Positions 46,351-55,990 are shown, counted from the stretch's first letter. The stretch is 64,000 nucleotides of DNA from Micromonospora sp. NBC_00389 (GCF_036059255.1 NZ_CP107947.1:6572001-6636000), one strand, 5' to 3'. The notes: a model not told the origin generated them from the letters alone. Program-made: numbers and translations.

Positions 46351-46721
46351 CTCGTCACCGCAGGGGTGTCGGTGCCGTAGGTGGGGCAGAGCGCGACGGC
46401 GGAGCCGGTCGCGGCGAGCACGCCTTCGGCGGCTTGCAGGAGGTCCATCAGCTCGGGCCTCGTGAGGGCGTAGAACGACTGCCGGCCCTCGGCGCGGTAG
46501 TCGACCAGGCCGCAGTCACGCAGGCAGGCGAGGTGCTTGGACACAGTGGACTGGGCGAGGCCCAGCTCGCCGGTCAGGTCCACGACCCGGGCCTCCCCGG
46601 CGGCCAGCCGCGCCACGATCCGCAGCCGCGTCTCATCGGCCAGGGACCGGAACAGCGCTACCGCAGGGCTCATCCCGCCCGCAACTGCCGCAGTCACACA
46701 CCCGTCGTCCATCATCGCCAT
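46347..46721 (-). CDS. ArsR/CmtR-type heavy-metal sensor
   Basis: 124 residues. Winged helix FRSLADETRLRIVARLAAGEAR, recognition region GLAQSTVSKHLACLRDCGLVDY. Cys66 and Cys70 in LACLRDCGL plus Cys112 in ALCPTYG match the three Cd/Pb-binding cysteines of M. tuberculosis CmtR. It should repress the operon until Cd(II) or Pb(II) binds. The downstream transporter is translationally coupled (GTGA overlap). AT-rich TATTATCGCGCTATGG overlaps the start and could be part of the operator. Confidence 0.9.
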   Translation of the reverse strand: MAMMDDGCVTAAVAGGMSPAVALFRSLADETRLRIVARLAAGEARVVDLTGELGLAQSTVSKHLACLRDCGLVDYRAEGRQSFYALTRPELMDLLQAAEGVLAATGSAVALCPTYGTDTPAVTR

Positions 46722-46797
46722 AGCGCGATAATAGCCCAGTCAGGCGATGCCGGGTGGTGGACCCTTCGGGGTCGGGCCGCCATAAGCACGTGGCGGA

Positions 46798-47505
46798 CTA
46801 TGCAGCGCTGTTCAATCCGCTGGCCGCGTCCTTGATCAACGATGCCACCGCACCGGGCTGGGACACGTAGATCGCGTGACTTCCGGCGACCTCCACCACC
46901 GTGGAGCCGGCACGCTCGCTCATTGCCCGCTGCGCGGGTGGCGGGATCATCCTGTCCTCGGTGGCGACCAGGTACCAGCTCGGCTTGCCGCGCCAGGCGG
47001 GTTCGGTCACCTGACCGGCCAGCGCGTCCGCGCCCCACGGCACCTGCGAGGCAGCCATGAAGGCGGCCTGCTGCGCGGGGAGGTCGCCAGCGAACGAGTC
47101 GGCGAACTTCTCCCGGTCGAGCATCAGGAGACCGTCCCTGGGAGGCAGGATCGGCGGCACGGGGGCGCCGGGCGGCGGGTTGGCGATCAGAGTGTTGACG
47201 GATTCCCCCTTGTCCGGGGCGAATGCCGCGATGTAGACCAACGCAGCAACCTTGGGGTGGTTTCCCGCCTCGCTGATGACGACGCCGCCGAAGGAGTGGC
47301 CGACGAGGATGACAGGCCCGTCCTGCTCATCGAGGGTCCAGTTGGTGGCAGCCACGTCGCCCGCAAGCGAGGTGGTCGGGTTCTGCACAATGCTGACGTT
47401 GTAGCCGTCGTTGGTGAGCTCGTCGTAAACGGCCTGCCAGCCGGACCCATCCACGAAGCCGCCGTGTACGAGGACGACGTTCTTCGTCGTCGAGTCTGCA
47501 CTCAC
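46798..47505 (-). CDS. alpha/beta hydrolase (salicylate-esterase/EstC-like)
   Basis: 235 residues from GTG 47505 with AGGAGG six bases upstream. VVLVHGGFVDGSGWQ oxyanion loop, nucleophile Ser in VILVGHSFGGVVISEAG, Asp in LVATEDRMIPP and His in AGSHAIYVSQPG. This is the common actinobacterial esterase group related to plant methyl-salicylate esterases. Cytosolic. Substrate unknown. Confidence 0.88.
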   Translation of the reverse strand: MSADSTTKNVVLVHGGFVDGSGWQAVYDELTNDGYNVSIVQNPTTSLAGDVAATNWTLDEQDGPVILVGHSFGGVVISEAGNHPKVAALVYIAAFAPDKGESVNTLIANPPPGAPVPPILPPRDGLLMLDREKFADSFAGDLPAQQAAFMAASQVPWGADALAGQVTEPAWRGKPSWYLVATEDRMIPPPAQRAMSERAGSTVVEVAGSHAIYVSQPGAVASLIKDAASGLNSAA

Positions 47506-47762
47506 TGTGTTCCTCCTGTTGCTGAGCGACGCCGTCCGGCGCGACGTTGACAGTAGGGCGACCCGATGACCGCCGATTCAGTCTTTTGACTGGCATCTGG
47601 GCGGGCCCAGCGAGGGGCGAAACGGCGGACCCCGGCCAAGCAGGCGCCCGTTGTGGCATCGGCCAAACTCGGCCCAGCGGGTACTTACCTGCTTTTCCCG
47701 CCTCCATGCCTGGATGACGTCACGGTCGCGCCCAACCGCTGCGCACCATCCAGCGGCGGCGC

Positions 47763-48605
47763 TTACCCGGCGGCCGGCAGATCAGCGACCCGTGTGCCGA
47801 GATCAAGCTCCAGCGACCCCCGGGTCTGAAAGCCCCGGCCGAACAACTCCTTCGACCGGTCCTGCACCTCCGGGGCGGCGACCAACTCCTGGAACCGGCG
47901 GCCGTCGGCGCGTACGGCCTCGGCCGGTGGCAGTGTCAGCTCATTGATCGCCCGCTTCGTGGCCTGAATCGCCGCCGGGGGAAAGGACGCGATCCGCCGG
48001 GCCAGCGTGGCCACGAACTCATCGAGCTCGGCGTCCGGCAGCGCCCGGTTGATCCACCCATACCGCTCCGCGAGGTCGGCGTCCGCGTCCTGCGCGCCGA
48101 GGATCATCTCGAGGGCCCGTCCTCGGCCGAGCCGGCGCGCCAAATGTTGTACGCCACCAGCCCCGGGTGCCACGCCGAAACCGCACTCGGGCTGGCCGAG
48201 CAGCGCGTTCTCCCGTGCCGCGAAGCACATGTCGCAGGCGAGCACGAACTCGCTGCCCGCTCCCCGAGCCCGTCCGCGCAGCTTCGCGATCGTGACGACC
48301 GGCACCTCGCTCAGCTTGCGCAGCACCATCCCGAGAAAGGCGTCCTGCGGACCCCCGCCCGCTTTGGCCGCCTCGGCCGTGTACTCGGCGACCTTGGTCA
48401 GATCGACGTGAGAAATGAAAAAGTCCGGGTCGGCGGTGTCGAAGACGACTACCCGTACCTCTGTGGCTCTGGTCAGGCGGTCAAGCAGAGTGACCAGGTC
48501 CCGCACGAACTCCGGGCCGATCATGTTGATCGGCGGCGCGTCCAGCGTCACCGTCAGGACGCCGCCGGTCAGCTCGGTACGCAGGGTCTCGAACGAGGTG
48601 TTCAT
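47763..48605 (-). CDS. enoyl-CoA hydratase/isomerase family protein
   Basis: 280 residues with GGAGAGGAG before the ATG. Crotonase fold: VLTVTLDAPPINMIGPEF, VTIAKLRGRARGAGSEFVLACDM (oxyanion GAG), LGQPECGFGVAPGAGGVQHLARRLG and AAIQATKRAIN. The usual second catalytic Glu position carries PECGFG, consistent with a hydratase-like site. Acts on acyl-CoA esters. No beta-oxidation partners adjoin, so the pathway is unclear. Confidence 0.87.
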   Translation of the reverse strand: MNTSFETLRTELTGGVLTVTLDAPPINMIGPEFVRDLVTLLDRLTRATEVRVVVFDTADPDFFISHVDLTKVAEYTAEAAKAGGGPQDAFLGMVLRKLSEVPVVTIAKLRGRARGAGSEFVLACDMCFAARENALLGQPECGFGVAPGAGGVQHLARRLGRGRALEMILGAQDADADLAERYGWINRALPDAELDEFVATLARRIASFPPAAIQATKRAINELTLPPAEAVRADGRRFQELVAAPEVQDRSKELFGRGFQTRGSLELDLGTRVADLPAAG

Positions 48606-48791
48606 CCGCCTGCTCCTCTCCGTCGCGCGACCGAAGCCGCGGGCAGCGGCGGTGAGATCCGCGGGGGCGACCAGCGCCGGGGCCCCACGTCACGCGACGG
48701 ATCGGCGCCCGATGGTCGCTGTCGATGGTACGGACTGACTCCGCTCGGCCGTGGCGCTTCACCAGATCCCCAGGGCGCACCGCGCGACTCC

Positions 48792-50627
48792 TCAGGGGCG
48801 GCGGGCGTCGAGCAGGTGGTCGAGGCTCACGGCGGTGCCGATCAACGAGAGGTGGCTGAACGCCTGCGGGAAGTTGCCGGTCTGCTCACCGGTGGGTGCG
48901 ATCTCCTCTGAGTAGAGGCCGAGAGGGCTGCTGTAGGTGAGCATCTTTTCGAAGGTCAGCGTGGCGTCGTCGAGCCGTCCGGACTCGGCGAGGGCCCGGA
49001 CGTACCAGAAGGTGCACATGGTGAAGGTGTTCTCCTGGCCGGGAAGGCCGTCGGGCGAGGCGGTCGGGTCGTATCGGTAAACCAGGCTGTCGGACACGAG
49101 ATCCGCGTCCATCGCCCGCAGCGTGGACTGCCACATCGGATCCATTGATGAGACCAGTCCGACGCCGGGCATGGCGAGCAGCGACGCGTCCAGGACGTCG
49201 GTCGCGTAGTGCTGCACGAAGGCACCGCGTCCGGGGTGGAAGCCGCGGGCCATGATCTGGTGGTAGATCTGGTTTCGGTTTTGCACCCACCGGGCGGTGT
49301 CGGCCGGTCGTCCGCTTCGGTGCGCGAGGCGGACAGCCCGGTCGAGGGCGACCCAGGACATCAGCCGCCCGTAGGTGAAGTCCTGGCGGCCGCCCCGGGT
49401 TTCCCAGATCCCGTCTTCGGGCTCGTCCCAGTGCTCGCAGACCCAGTCGACCAGTCGCACGGTGTTCAGCCACAACTGGTGAGAGGTCTGCAGACCAAGG
49501 CTGGCGGCTTCGTGGAGGCCATTGAGTAGCTCGCCGTAGATGTCGAGTTGCAGCTGGTTCGCGGCGGCATTGCCGATCCGCACGGGCGCTGATCCGCGGT
49601 AACCCTCGAAGTGGTCGAGCACCTCCTCGGAGAGATCGGGTGAGCCGTCGATGCGGTACATGATCTGCAGCGGCACCTCCCGGTCCCTGGCCTCCCGGAC
49701 CCGTTCGTCGACCCAGTGGATGTACTGCCACGCCTCCTCGGTGAAGCCCAGCTTGAGCAGGGTGTGTACGGAGATTGCCGCGTCGCGGATCCAGGTGTAG
49801 CGGTAGTCCCAGTTGCGTTGGCCGCCGACCTGCTCGGGCAGCCCGGCGGTGGGGGCGGCGATGAGCGCGCCGGTCGGCGCGTACGTCATGAGCTTGAGCG
49901 TCATCGCCGACCGCTCGACCATCTCCCGCCAACGACCGGTGTAACGGGAACGGCCCAGCCAACGCCGCCAGAAGTCGCGGGTTTGCTCCAGCAACTCCTG
50001 CACCTCGCCCGGCGTGTAGAAGCGTGGCAGGTCAGCCGACACTCCTGTTTCCAGAACGGCACCCCCGGCCTCGCCCTCGCGCAGCGTGGCGATGGCCCAT
50101 ATGCCATCGTCCTTGCGCTGGACTCCCTGCTCGCCGGGCTGGGTTTCGGGGTATCGAACGAGGCTCACGGCGAGGGAGAGCGCAGAGCTGCGGAAAACGT
50201 GACCGGCGGGGTACGCGTCGAGTTGGTGCGGGTCTCGCCCGTAGTTGAAGCGGGGTTGGCAGTCGACCCGGAACCGCATGACACCTCGGACAACCCGCAG
50301 CACCCGCACCAGGCGATGGCGGTCGGTGGGCTGATCCCCCGCGACGGGCATGAAATCCACGAGCTCACCCACACCGTCCGCGCTCAGGAAGCGGGTGATC
50401 AGGATCGGCGTGCCGGGCAGGTACAGCTGCTTACTTACGTAGTCGACGCCCTCTGGCGACACCTGGAAGTACCCACCCTTGTGCCGATCGAGCAGGCCGC
50501 CGAACACGCTCGGCGAGTCGAACCGAGGGGCACAGAACCAGTCCAGCGTCCCGTCCTTCGCCACCAGCGCCGCGGTCTGCAGATCACCGATCAAGCCATG
50601 GGATTCCAACGCAGGGTACGAATCCAC
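48792..50627 (-). CDS. glycoside hydrolase family 15 protein (trehalase-like)
   Basis: 611 residues from GTG 50627 (GGAGG six bases upstream). Same architecture as the other GH15 protein: SHGLIGDLQTAALVAKDGTL and DWFCAPRFDSPSVFGG at the start, NWDYRYTWIRDAAISVHTLL, general acid Glu in EDGIWETRGG and base Glu in LGLYSEEIAP. It resembles the mycobacterial trehalase type more closely than the copy at 18460. Cytosolic. Divergent from a DJ-1-like gene. Confidence 0.9.
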   Translation of the reverse strand: MDSYPALESHGLIGDLQTAALVAKDGTLDWFCAPRFDSPSVFGGLLDRHKGGYFQVSPEGVDYVSKQLYLPGTPILITRFLSADGVGELVDFMPVAGDQPTDRHRLVRVLRVVRGVMRFRVDCQPRFNYGRDPHQLDAYPAGHVFRSSALSLAVSLVRYPETQPGEQGVQRKDDGIWAIATLREGEAGGAVLETGVSADLPRFYTPGEVQELLEQTRDFWRRWLGRSRYTGRWREMVERSAMTLKLMTYAPTGALIAAPTAGLPEQVGGQRNWDYRYTWIRDAAISVHTLLKLGFTEEAWQYIHWVDERVREARDREVPLQIMYRIDGSPDLSEEVLDHFEGYRGSAPVRIGNAAANQLQLDIYGELLNGLHEAASLGLQTSHQLWLNTVRLVDWVCEHWDEPEDGIWETRGGRQDFTYGRLMSWVALDRAVRLAHRSGRPADTARWVQNRNQIYHQIMARGFHPGRGAFVQHYATDVLDASLLAMPGVGLVSSMDPMWQSTLRAMDADLVSDSLVYRYDPTASPDGLPGQENTFTMCTFWYVRALAESGRLDDATLTFEKMLTYSSPLGLYSEEIAPTGEQTGNFPQAFSHLSLIGTAVSLDHLLDARRP

Positions 50628-50824
50628 CCATGCCTCCCCAAATTATCTCAGCGTTACCAGACTACCTTGTACCGGACGAACCACCTATAACGCACCACCG
50701 TGCCTGATGATCTTCAAACAGCCATTGGGCGCGGTTGGCATGCCGCCAGCCGCTGATTGGCTCTCGACCTGTAGAGGCCCGCCAGGGAGATTGCAGATCT
50801 GATGCCGTACTTGAGGGAGTTGTG

Positions 50825-51433
50825 ATGCAGGTAGCCGTGGTGACCTTCGACGGGTTCAACGAGCTCGACAGCTTCATCGCTTCCGCGCTGATCAACCGGT
50901 GCCGTAAGGGCGGCTTGGAGGCCTTCATTACGACGCCGACGCCGGTGGTCACGTCGATGAACGGCGTCGAGGTGACCGGACAGCGCCCGATGGAGTTCGT
51001 GACCGAAGCCGACGTCGTGCTGATCGGTAGCGGGGTGAAGGCGCGAGACGTGGTCGCCGACGACCAGCTGCTCTCCAGGCTGCTGCTCGATCCCTCGCGA
51101 CAGCTAATCGGTGCGCAGTGCTCCGGCGCGCTCGTGCTCGCCCGGCTCGGGTTGCTGGCCGGCATGCCGGCTTGCACGGACAGGACGAGCCGGCCCTATG
51201 TCGAAGCCTGCGACGTCACCGTGCTGGACGCGCCGTTCCACGCCGAGGGAAACGTCGCTACGGCGGGCGGTTGCCTGGCGTCCCAGTATCTCGCCACCTG
51301 GGTGATCAGCCGAATGCTCGGGGAAGACGCCGCGCGCGACGTCCTCGATTACGTGGCTCCGGTCGGCGAAAATCAGGAGACTGTCGAGCGCGCCGTACGC
51401 GCCATCCACGCAGGCGAGGTTGCGCTGCGCTGA
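50825..51433 (+). CDS. DJ-1/PfpI-family protein
   Basis: 202 residues with GAGGGAG upstream of the ATG. Flavodoxin-like fold: QVAVVTFDGFNELDSFIASAL, TEADVVLIGSGVKARD and the nucleophile elbow IGAQCSGALVLARLG (Cys), followed by ATAGGCLASQYLATWVI. Without the AraC domain this stand-alone form resembles isocyanide-hydratase or stress-response members. Activity unknown. Confidence 0.85.
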   Translation: MQVAVVTFDGFNELDSFIASALINRCRKGGLEAFITTPTPVVTSMNGVEVTGQRPMEFVTEADVVLIGSGVKARDVVADDQLLSRLLLDPSRQLIGAQCSGALVLARLGLLAGMPACTDRTSRPYVEACDVTVLDAPFHAEGNVATAGGCLASQYLATWVISRMLGEDAARDVLDYVAPVGENQETVERAVRAIHAGEVALR

Positions 51434-51596
51434 CGCCCCGCGATGAGCCTTCCCGGGCCCGCCTGCAGTCATAGCGGCGACTCCTGAGCGCATTGGAGGG
51501 ATTTCGTGTCGGTGGCTGCCGTCGAGTCGGCATGTACGACAGGTGGCCGACTTCCGTCGTAGGCTGCATCTCGCACGCGATGGGCAGGAGGCTGAG

Positions 51597-52283
51597 GTGG
51601 CCGAGACGGCGCTGACCGAGACGATGGTGGCCGAGGTGATGGCCGAGCTGGCCGAGCTCGAGGACCCGAAGACTCGCGAGGTGAACGAGAAACACGGTGA
51701 CGATCACGGTGTGCACCTCGGCAAGCTGCGCGCGCTCGCGAAGCGGCTGAAGACGCAGCAGGAACTCGCGTGCCAGCTCTGGCAGACGGGTGACACCGCG
51801 GCAAGACTGCTAGCGATCTTGATCTGCCGCCCGAAGGCGTTCGAGCGTGACGAGTTGGACGTCATGTTGCGCGAGGCGCGCACACCCAAGGTGCACGACT
51901 GGCTCGTGAACTACGTGGTGAAGAAGAACCCGCACTCCGAAGAGCTGCGCCTGGCCTGGTCCGCCGATCCGGATCCAGTGGTCGCGAGTGCCGGCTGGGC
52001 GCTGACCACCGAACGCGTGACGAATAAGCCCGAGATCCTCGACCTCCCAGGACTGCTCGACATCGTCGAGACGGAGATGAAAGACGCCCCGGATCGCCTG
52101 CAGTGGGCGATGAACCACTGCCTGGCTCAGATCGGAATCGAGCACGCCGAGCACCGCGCCCGTGCAATCGACATCGGTGAGCGCTTGGAGGTGCTCAAGG
52201 ACTACCCGACTTCCCCGGGCTGCACCTCTCCGTTCGCGCCCATCTGGATCAGCGAGATGGTGCGCCGACAGCACGGTAGGTAG
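51597..52283 (+). CDS. DNA alkylation repair-like (HEAT-fold) protein
   Basis: 228 residues from GTG 51597, preceded by CAGGAGG; the longer frame from 51543 lacks such a site. Helical ALK/HEAT pattern: VNEKHGDDHGVHLGKLRALAKRLK is seen as HGVHLGKLRALAKRL, HDWLVNYVVKKNPHSEEL and SAGWALTTERVTNKPE. Actinomycete proteins of this type are annotated as DNA alkylation repair. The AlkD catalytic Trp/Asp set is less clear than in the protein at 15525, so enzymatic activity is uncertain. Confidence 0.72.
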   Translation: MAETALTETMVAEVMAELAELEDPKTREVNEKHGDDHGVHLGKLRALAKRLKTQQELACQLWQTGDTAARLLAILICRPKAFERDELDVMLREARTPKVHDWLVNYVVKKNPHSEELRLAWSADPDPVVASAGWALTTERVTNKPEILDLPGLLDIVETEMKDAPDRLQWAMNHCLAQIGIEHAEHRARAIDIGERLEVLKDYPTSPGCTSPFAPIWISEMVRRQHGR

Positions 52284-52303
52284 AAGATCCGAACCGGCTT
52301 CGT

Positions 52304-53242
52304 TCAGCCCACGAGCGCTCGTACGACGTCGGGCCGGTTCAGGGCCGCGACACACCAGGCGAAGTGGCCGTCCCTGCCCTGGGCGTCGTAGGCGTTCGCC
52401 GTGATCAGGGAGTATGCCGCACGGTAGACCAGGAGCGCCTCCCGCTCATAGCCCAGGCGCTTCTCGATGTGCGCGTAGAGACCGAGCTCGGTGTCCAGGG
52501 CGTGCTCCCCGTACATGTCGAAAATCGAGGCTGCCACGGAGGCGTCGAACACCGGGTCGCCCTCGGTCGTGAGGAAACCCCAGTCAAGAACCGCAGTAGG
52601 ACCACCGGCGTCGTTCACCAGGATGTTGCCCAGGATCATGTCGCCATGGACGACGGACCGCCGTCCGCTGTCGACATCACGCAGGCGGTCCTGCAGCGCG
52701 GTGAGCTTCTTGTCGAGGTCCTCGACAACCGGGTCGAGCACCGGCCGGAATCGGGCGACGCGACGCTTCACCAATGCGTGGAGCGCATCCGGGAAATCGT
52801 CCTCCGCGTCGTAGAGCGACACGTCCTCATCCATGACCGACAGCGCTCGCCCCTCGGGCAGGGGCCCACTTCCCGCCAACTGAGCCAGCACGTCGACGAA
52901 CGCCGACCTGGCCTCGTCAACGCTGATGCGACCGGCCTCCAGTTGGTCGGTCATGGTCGTGCCGGCCAGCCGCTGCTCGGTCGTGACGCAGCGGTCCTCG
53001 ATCACATGGACCTCGTGGATCCGCGGGACCGCGAACTCGAAGGGCTTCCCGGCCAACGCGTCGTAGAACACCCGGGTGCGCTGCAGCGACACCTCCGACT
53101 GGCCGAACCAGACCTTGGCGACCCGCTCCTGGTCGATCTCGTAGACAAGCCCTTCCATCCCCCGACCCAGCAGTCGGGGGTCCGCCTCGCCCGTCCAGCG
53201 GTGCAGGAGCCGGACCACTTCGTCATTGGTCGGGTAATCCAT
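52304..53242 (-). CDS. aminoglycoside phosphotransferase-like (APH) kinase
   Basis: 312 residues from the ATG at 53242 (MDYPTNDEVV). Kinase-like fold: GMEGLVYEIDQERVAKVWFG (nucleotide-binding Lys), catalytic loop VVHGDMILGNILVND (Asp and Asn) and metal site AVLDWGF (Asp). APH-family kinases phosphorylate small molecules; most actinomycete genomes have many and substrates are rarely known. No resistance can be inferred from sequence alone. Confidence 0.87.
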   Translation of the reverse strand: MDYPTNDEVVRLLHRWTGEADPRLLGRGMEGLVYEIDQERVAKVWFGQSEVSLQRTRVFYDALAGKPFEFAVPRIHEVHVIEDRCVTTEQRLAGTTMTDQLEAGRISVDEARSAFVDVLAQLAGSGPLPEGRALSVMDEDVSLYDAEDDFPDALHALVKRRVARFRPVLDPVVEDLDKKLTALQDRLRDVDSGRRSVVHGDMILGNILVNDAGGPTAVLDWGFLTTEGDPVFDASVAASIFDMYGEHALDTELGLYAHIEKRLGYEREALLVYRAAYSLITANAYDAQGRDGHFAWCVAALNRPDVVRALVG

Positions 53243-53330
53243 AAGGTCGCATTCTCTACCCCCGCACGTGGGCGGGCCGGTCGTGGGCGGTGACTCGCGC
53301 CCCCGCACGCGCCTCAGCCGGCGTACACCG

Positions 53331-53957
53331 CTATCTGTCGAAGCGGATCTCGACCCGGCGGTTCTTCGCCCGGCCGGCCGGTACGTCCCTGCCTTGCGGG
53401 GTGGTCTCCACCGCGATCGGCTCGCTCTCGCCGTGACCGGCGGCCTGCATGGTCACCGGAACGCCGGCCAGCAGCACCGCGAGCGCGACCCGGACGGTCT
53501 CGGCACGCCGCCGCGACAGTTCCTGGTTGTCGGCCGGGTCACCGATGCCGTCCGTATGCCCGTCGATCCGGACCACGCCCTTGGCCTGCTGACGGATCCG
53601 GTCGGCGATCTGTGCCAGCCGCTGGTGCGCGGCCGGGGACAGGTCGGCCTTGCCGAACGCGAACAGCACGTCCGCGCCGAGGGTCAGTTCGACCCGATCG
53701 GTGCTCTCGGCCTCGGTGCTGTCACCCTCGACGCTGCCGGTGACGACGAAAACATCCACCGCCGGCGCCACCACGTCGACCACCGGAGCGGTCACCTGCC
53801 CGTCGTCGGCTTCCAGCCGTGGCCCGCCCACCGCGATCGTCGGCGGGTCGAACACGGCTCCGGGCGCCGCCCACGCCGCCGTGGGGCAGAGGAGCAGCAG
53901 GCCGGCGCCGATCGTGACTGTGACCCGACCGAGCGGGCGGCTAACCGAGCGGGACAT
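53331..53957 (-). CDS. OmpA-family peptidoglycan-binding protein, secreted
   Basis: 208 residues. Signal peptide (RVTVTIGAGLLLLCPTAAWA, cut after AWA), a ~70-residue spacer with repeated Val/Asp, and an OmpA_C domain (~95-208). LTLGADVLFAFGKADLSPAA and VVRIDGHTDGIGDPADNQELS carry the peptidoglycan-binding Asp and Arg (SRRRAE). The start overlaps the upstream lipoprotein gene by 17 bases, so the two form an operon. Both proteins should act at the cell surface. Confidence 0.88.
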   Translation of the reverse strand: MSRSVSRPLGRVTVTIGAGLLLLCPTAAWAAPGAVFDPPTIAVGGPRLEADDGQVTAPVVDVVAPAVDVFVVTGSVEGDSTEAESTDRVELTLGADVLFAFGKADLSPAAHQRLAQIADRIRQQAKGVVRIDGHTDGIGDPADNQELSRRRAETVRVALAVLLAGVPVTMQAAGHGESEPIAVETTPQGRDVPAGRAKNRRVEIRFDR

Positions 53958-54537
53958 TCTCGAACACCGGAATCTGCGGGATGGCCAGGTCGACGGCGGT
54001 CACGTCTGCCGGCGGAGCCCCGAACGTGGCGAAGAGTTCGGCCGCCTGCTGCGGCTTCACGAACACCGCGTTCAAGTTGGCCGAGGCGAGAAACTCCTCG
54101 TTGGCGTTCCGCGCCACCAGGTACTGCTTGTGGTTCTTCCGATCGAGCAGGTAGACGCCGGAGAAGCTCTGCTTGCCGCCGACGCTTCTGGTCGACCCGG
54201 CAAAGGCGTCGTTGATCTGCCACCCCAACGAGGAACCCTGACCCTCCGGCGTCAGGTTCGTCACCCGGAGGTTGACCGTCACGAACCCTTGGTCCCGGCG
54301 CGGCCCAAACAGCTCGACCTTTAGTGGCACGACATGGCCCGCGTGGCTGACCTGCGCCTCCACCGTCGCGATGACCGGTGCCCGCTCGTCAGGCTTTCCC
54401 GGCGCCCCACCGCCTGCGGTGGCCTGCTCCCGTTCCGGCTTCGACCCTGGCATGCAGCCGGTGGTCAGCAGCGTCGCGGCCAATGCCAGCGTGATCGCGG
54501 TCATCGCCTTGGGCAATCGCACGGTGGTCCCTTTCAT
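53941..54537 (-). CDS. lipoprotein with DUF4352-like beta domain; its SD is split off by an insertion
   Basis: 198 residues. Lipoprotein signal: KGTTVRLPKAMTAITLALAATL is seen as VRLPKAMTAITLALAATL, with lipobox LTTGC (lipidated Cys). The mature part is an immunoglobulin-like beta domain (HVVPLKVELFGPRRDQGFVTVNLRVTN segments). The ATG at 54537 is the very first base of host DNA after a TnpB element. The natural Shine-Dalgarno AGGGGGA now lies 2.4 kb away at 56912-56918. Expression of this gene and the downstream OmpA gene is therefore probably impaired or driven from element DNA. Confidence 0.82.
   Translation of the reverse strand: MKGTTVRLPKAMTAITLALAATLLTTGCMPGSKPEREQATAGGGAPGKPDERAPVIATVEAQVSHAGHVVPLKVELFGPRRDQGFVTVNLRVTNLTPEGQGSSLGWQINDAFAGSTRSVGGKQSFSGVYLLDRKNHKQYLVARNANEEFLASANLNAVFVKPQQAAELFATFGAPPADVTAVDLAIPQIPVFENVPLG
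54533..54537 (+). other. insertion target of copy 2 (TTCAT), probable TAM
   Basis: TTCAT on the plus strand directly precedes the element's left end and contains the complement of the lipoprotein start codon. Together with TTTAT at copy 1 it gives a TTYAT target. Confidence 0.65.
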
Positions 54538-54960
54538 CGGTGTCGCGGCGTGGATACCCCTGCCTTCAGGCGGGGGAGGAAACGCAGCTCCCTCCCCTCA
54601 GGGATAGACTTACATGAACTACTGGTAAAATGCGAGGTATGGGTGAGGTGGTGAAGCGGGCGTACAAGTACCGCTTCTATCCGACCCCGCTGCAGGCTGA
54701 GCAGTTGAACCGCACCTTCGGGTGCGTGCGAAAGGTGTACAACCTCGCCCTGGATGCGCGCACCCGCGCGTGGGCGGTTGACCGGCAGCGCAGCACCTAT
54801 GTGCAGTCGTCGGCGTGGCTGACCGAGTGGAAGCGCACCGAGGATCTGACGTTTCTCAATGAGGTCAGTTCCGTGCCGTTGCAGCAGGCGCTGCGGCATC
54901 TGCAAGCCGGGTTCGCCGCGTTTTGGGGTAAGCGGTCGCGTTACCCGCGTTTCAAGTCTA

Positions 54961-55990
54961 AGGCGTGTTTCAAAAGTGGAGTCTGATCGAAGTCACCGCG
55001 TGGCGGTGATCGACAGCTGAAGAGGTCTCCGGTAACTGGTTCTGCGACCAAGCAAGAACTTCATACCGGAGACCTCGTGCCCAGCGTAGCGGTGACGAGG
55101 CGGCATGACCTGACCGACGGGCAGTGGGCTGTTCTGGCTCCGTTGCTGCCTGCCGCGCCGAGGACGGGTCGTCCGCCGAAGTGGAAGAAACGACAGCTCA
55201 TTGACGGGATCCGGTGGCGGATCCGGATCGGTGCCCCGTGGCGTGACGTCCCGTCCGAGTACGCGCCCTGGCCCACCGTCTACGGCCTGTTCCGCCGCTG
55301 GCAGCGTGACGGAACCTGGGACAAGATCCTGTCCGCGCTGCAAGCCGCTGGCGACGCGACCGGCCGGATCGGTTGGACGGTGAGCGTGGACTCGATGACC
55401 AGCCGCGCCCACCAGCACGCCGCCGGAGCCCGCACCGACGGGCATCTGCAGAAGGAGCCGCCCGGCGGGGTGCACGACGAGCCGGCCGATCACGCGCTGG
55501 GCCGATCGCGCGGCGGGCTGACCACCAAGACTCATCTGGCCTGCGAGCAGGGACAGAAGGTCCTCTCCCTGATCGTGACCGCCGGGCACCGTGGTGACAG
55601 CCCGCAGTTCATCCCCGTCCTGCGCCGCATCCATGTGACCCGCCTCGGCGTGGGTCGACCCCGCACCTGCCCCGACCTGGTCTTGGCCGACAAGGCCTAC
55701 ACCAGCCGCGGCAACCGCAGTCATCTGCGCTCACGCGGGATCCAGGCCTGCATCCCCAGCAAGACCGACCAGGACGCCCATCGCAAGGCCAAAGGCTCCA
55801 AGGGTGGCCGCCCACCCGCGTTCGACAAGGACCTCTACCGGCTACGCCACGCCGTGGAGAACGGCATCAACCGGCTCAAACGCCACCGCGGCGTCGCCAC
55901 CCGCTACGACAAGCTGGCAGTCCGCTTCCAAGCCGTTCTCACCATCACGATCATCACCGAGTGGCTCTGACCGGCTTATGAAACACGCCT
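54961..55990 (+). mobile_element. IS5-type insertion sequence nested in tnpB
   Basis: 1030 bp with one transposase gene and terminal inverted repeats beginning AGGCGTGTTTCA. It is flanked by TA at 54959-54960 and 55991-55992 (or TAA, depending on how the ends are drawn). A short TA-type duplication fits the IS5 superfamily. The comparison with the intact tnpB copy confirms the borders. Complete and potentially active. Confidence 0.88.
55077..55970 (+). CDS. IS5-family DDE transposase
   Basis: 297 residues from GTG 55077 (CCGGAGACCTC before it). N-terminal DUF4096-like domain (LTDGQWAVLAPLLPAAPRTG, IRWRIRIGAPWRDVPSEYAPW). DDE catalytic domain with Asp in VSVDSMTSRAH, Asp in LVLADKAYTSRGNR and Glu in RHAVENGINRLKRHRGVATRYDK (seen as HAVENGINRLKRHRG). 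Single uninterrupted frame. Moves the surrounding element by cut-and-paste or copy-out transposition. Confidence 0.93.
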   Translation: MPSVAVTRRHDLTDGQWAVLAPLLPAAPRTGRPPKWKKRQLIDGIRWRIRIGAPWRDVPSEYAPWPTVYGLFRRWQRDGTWDKILSALQAAGDATGRIGWTVSVDSMTSRAHQHAAGARTDGHLQKEPPGGVHDEPADHALGRSRGGLTTKTHLACEQGQKVLSLIVTAGHRGDSPQFIPVLRRIHVTRLGVGRPRTCPDLVLADKAYTSRGNRSHLRSRGIQACIPSKTDQDAHRKAKGSKGGRPPAFDKDLYRLRHAVENGINRLKRHRGVATRYDKLAVRFQAVLTITIITEWL

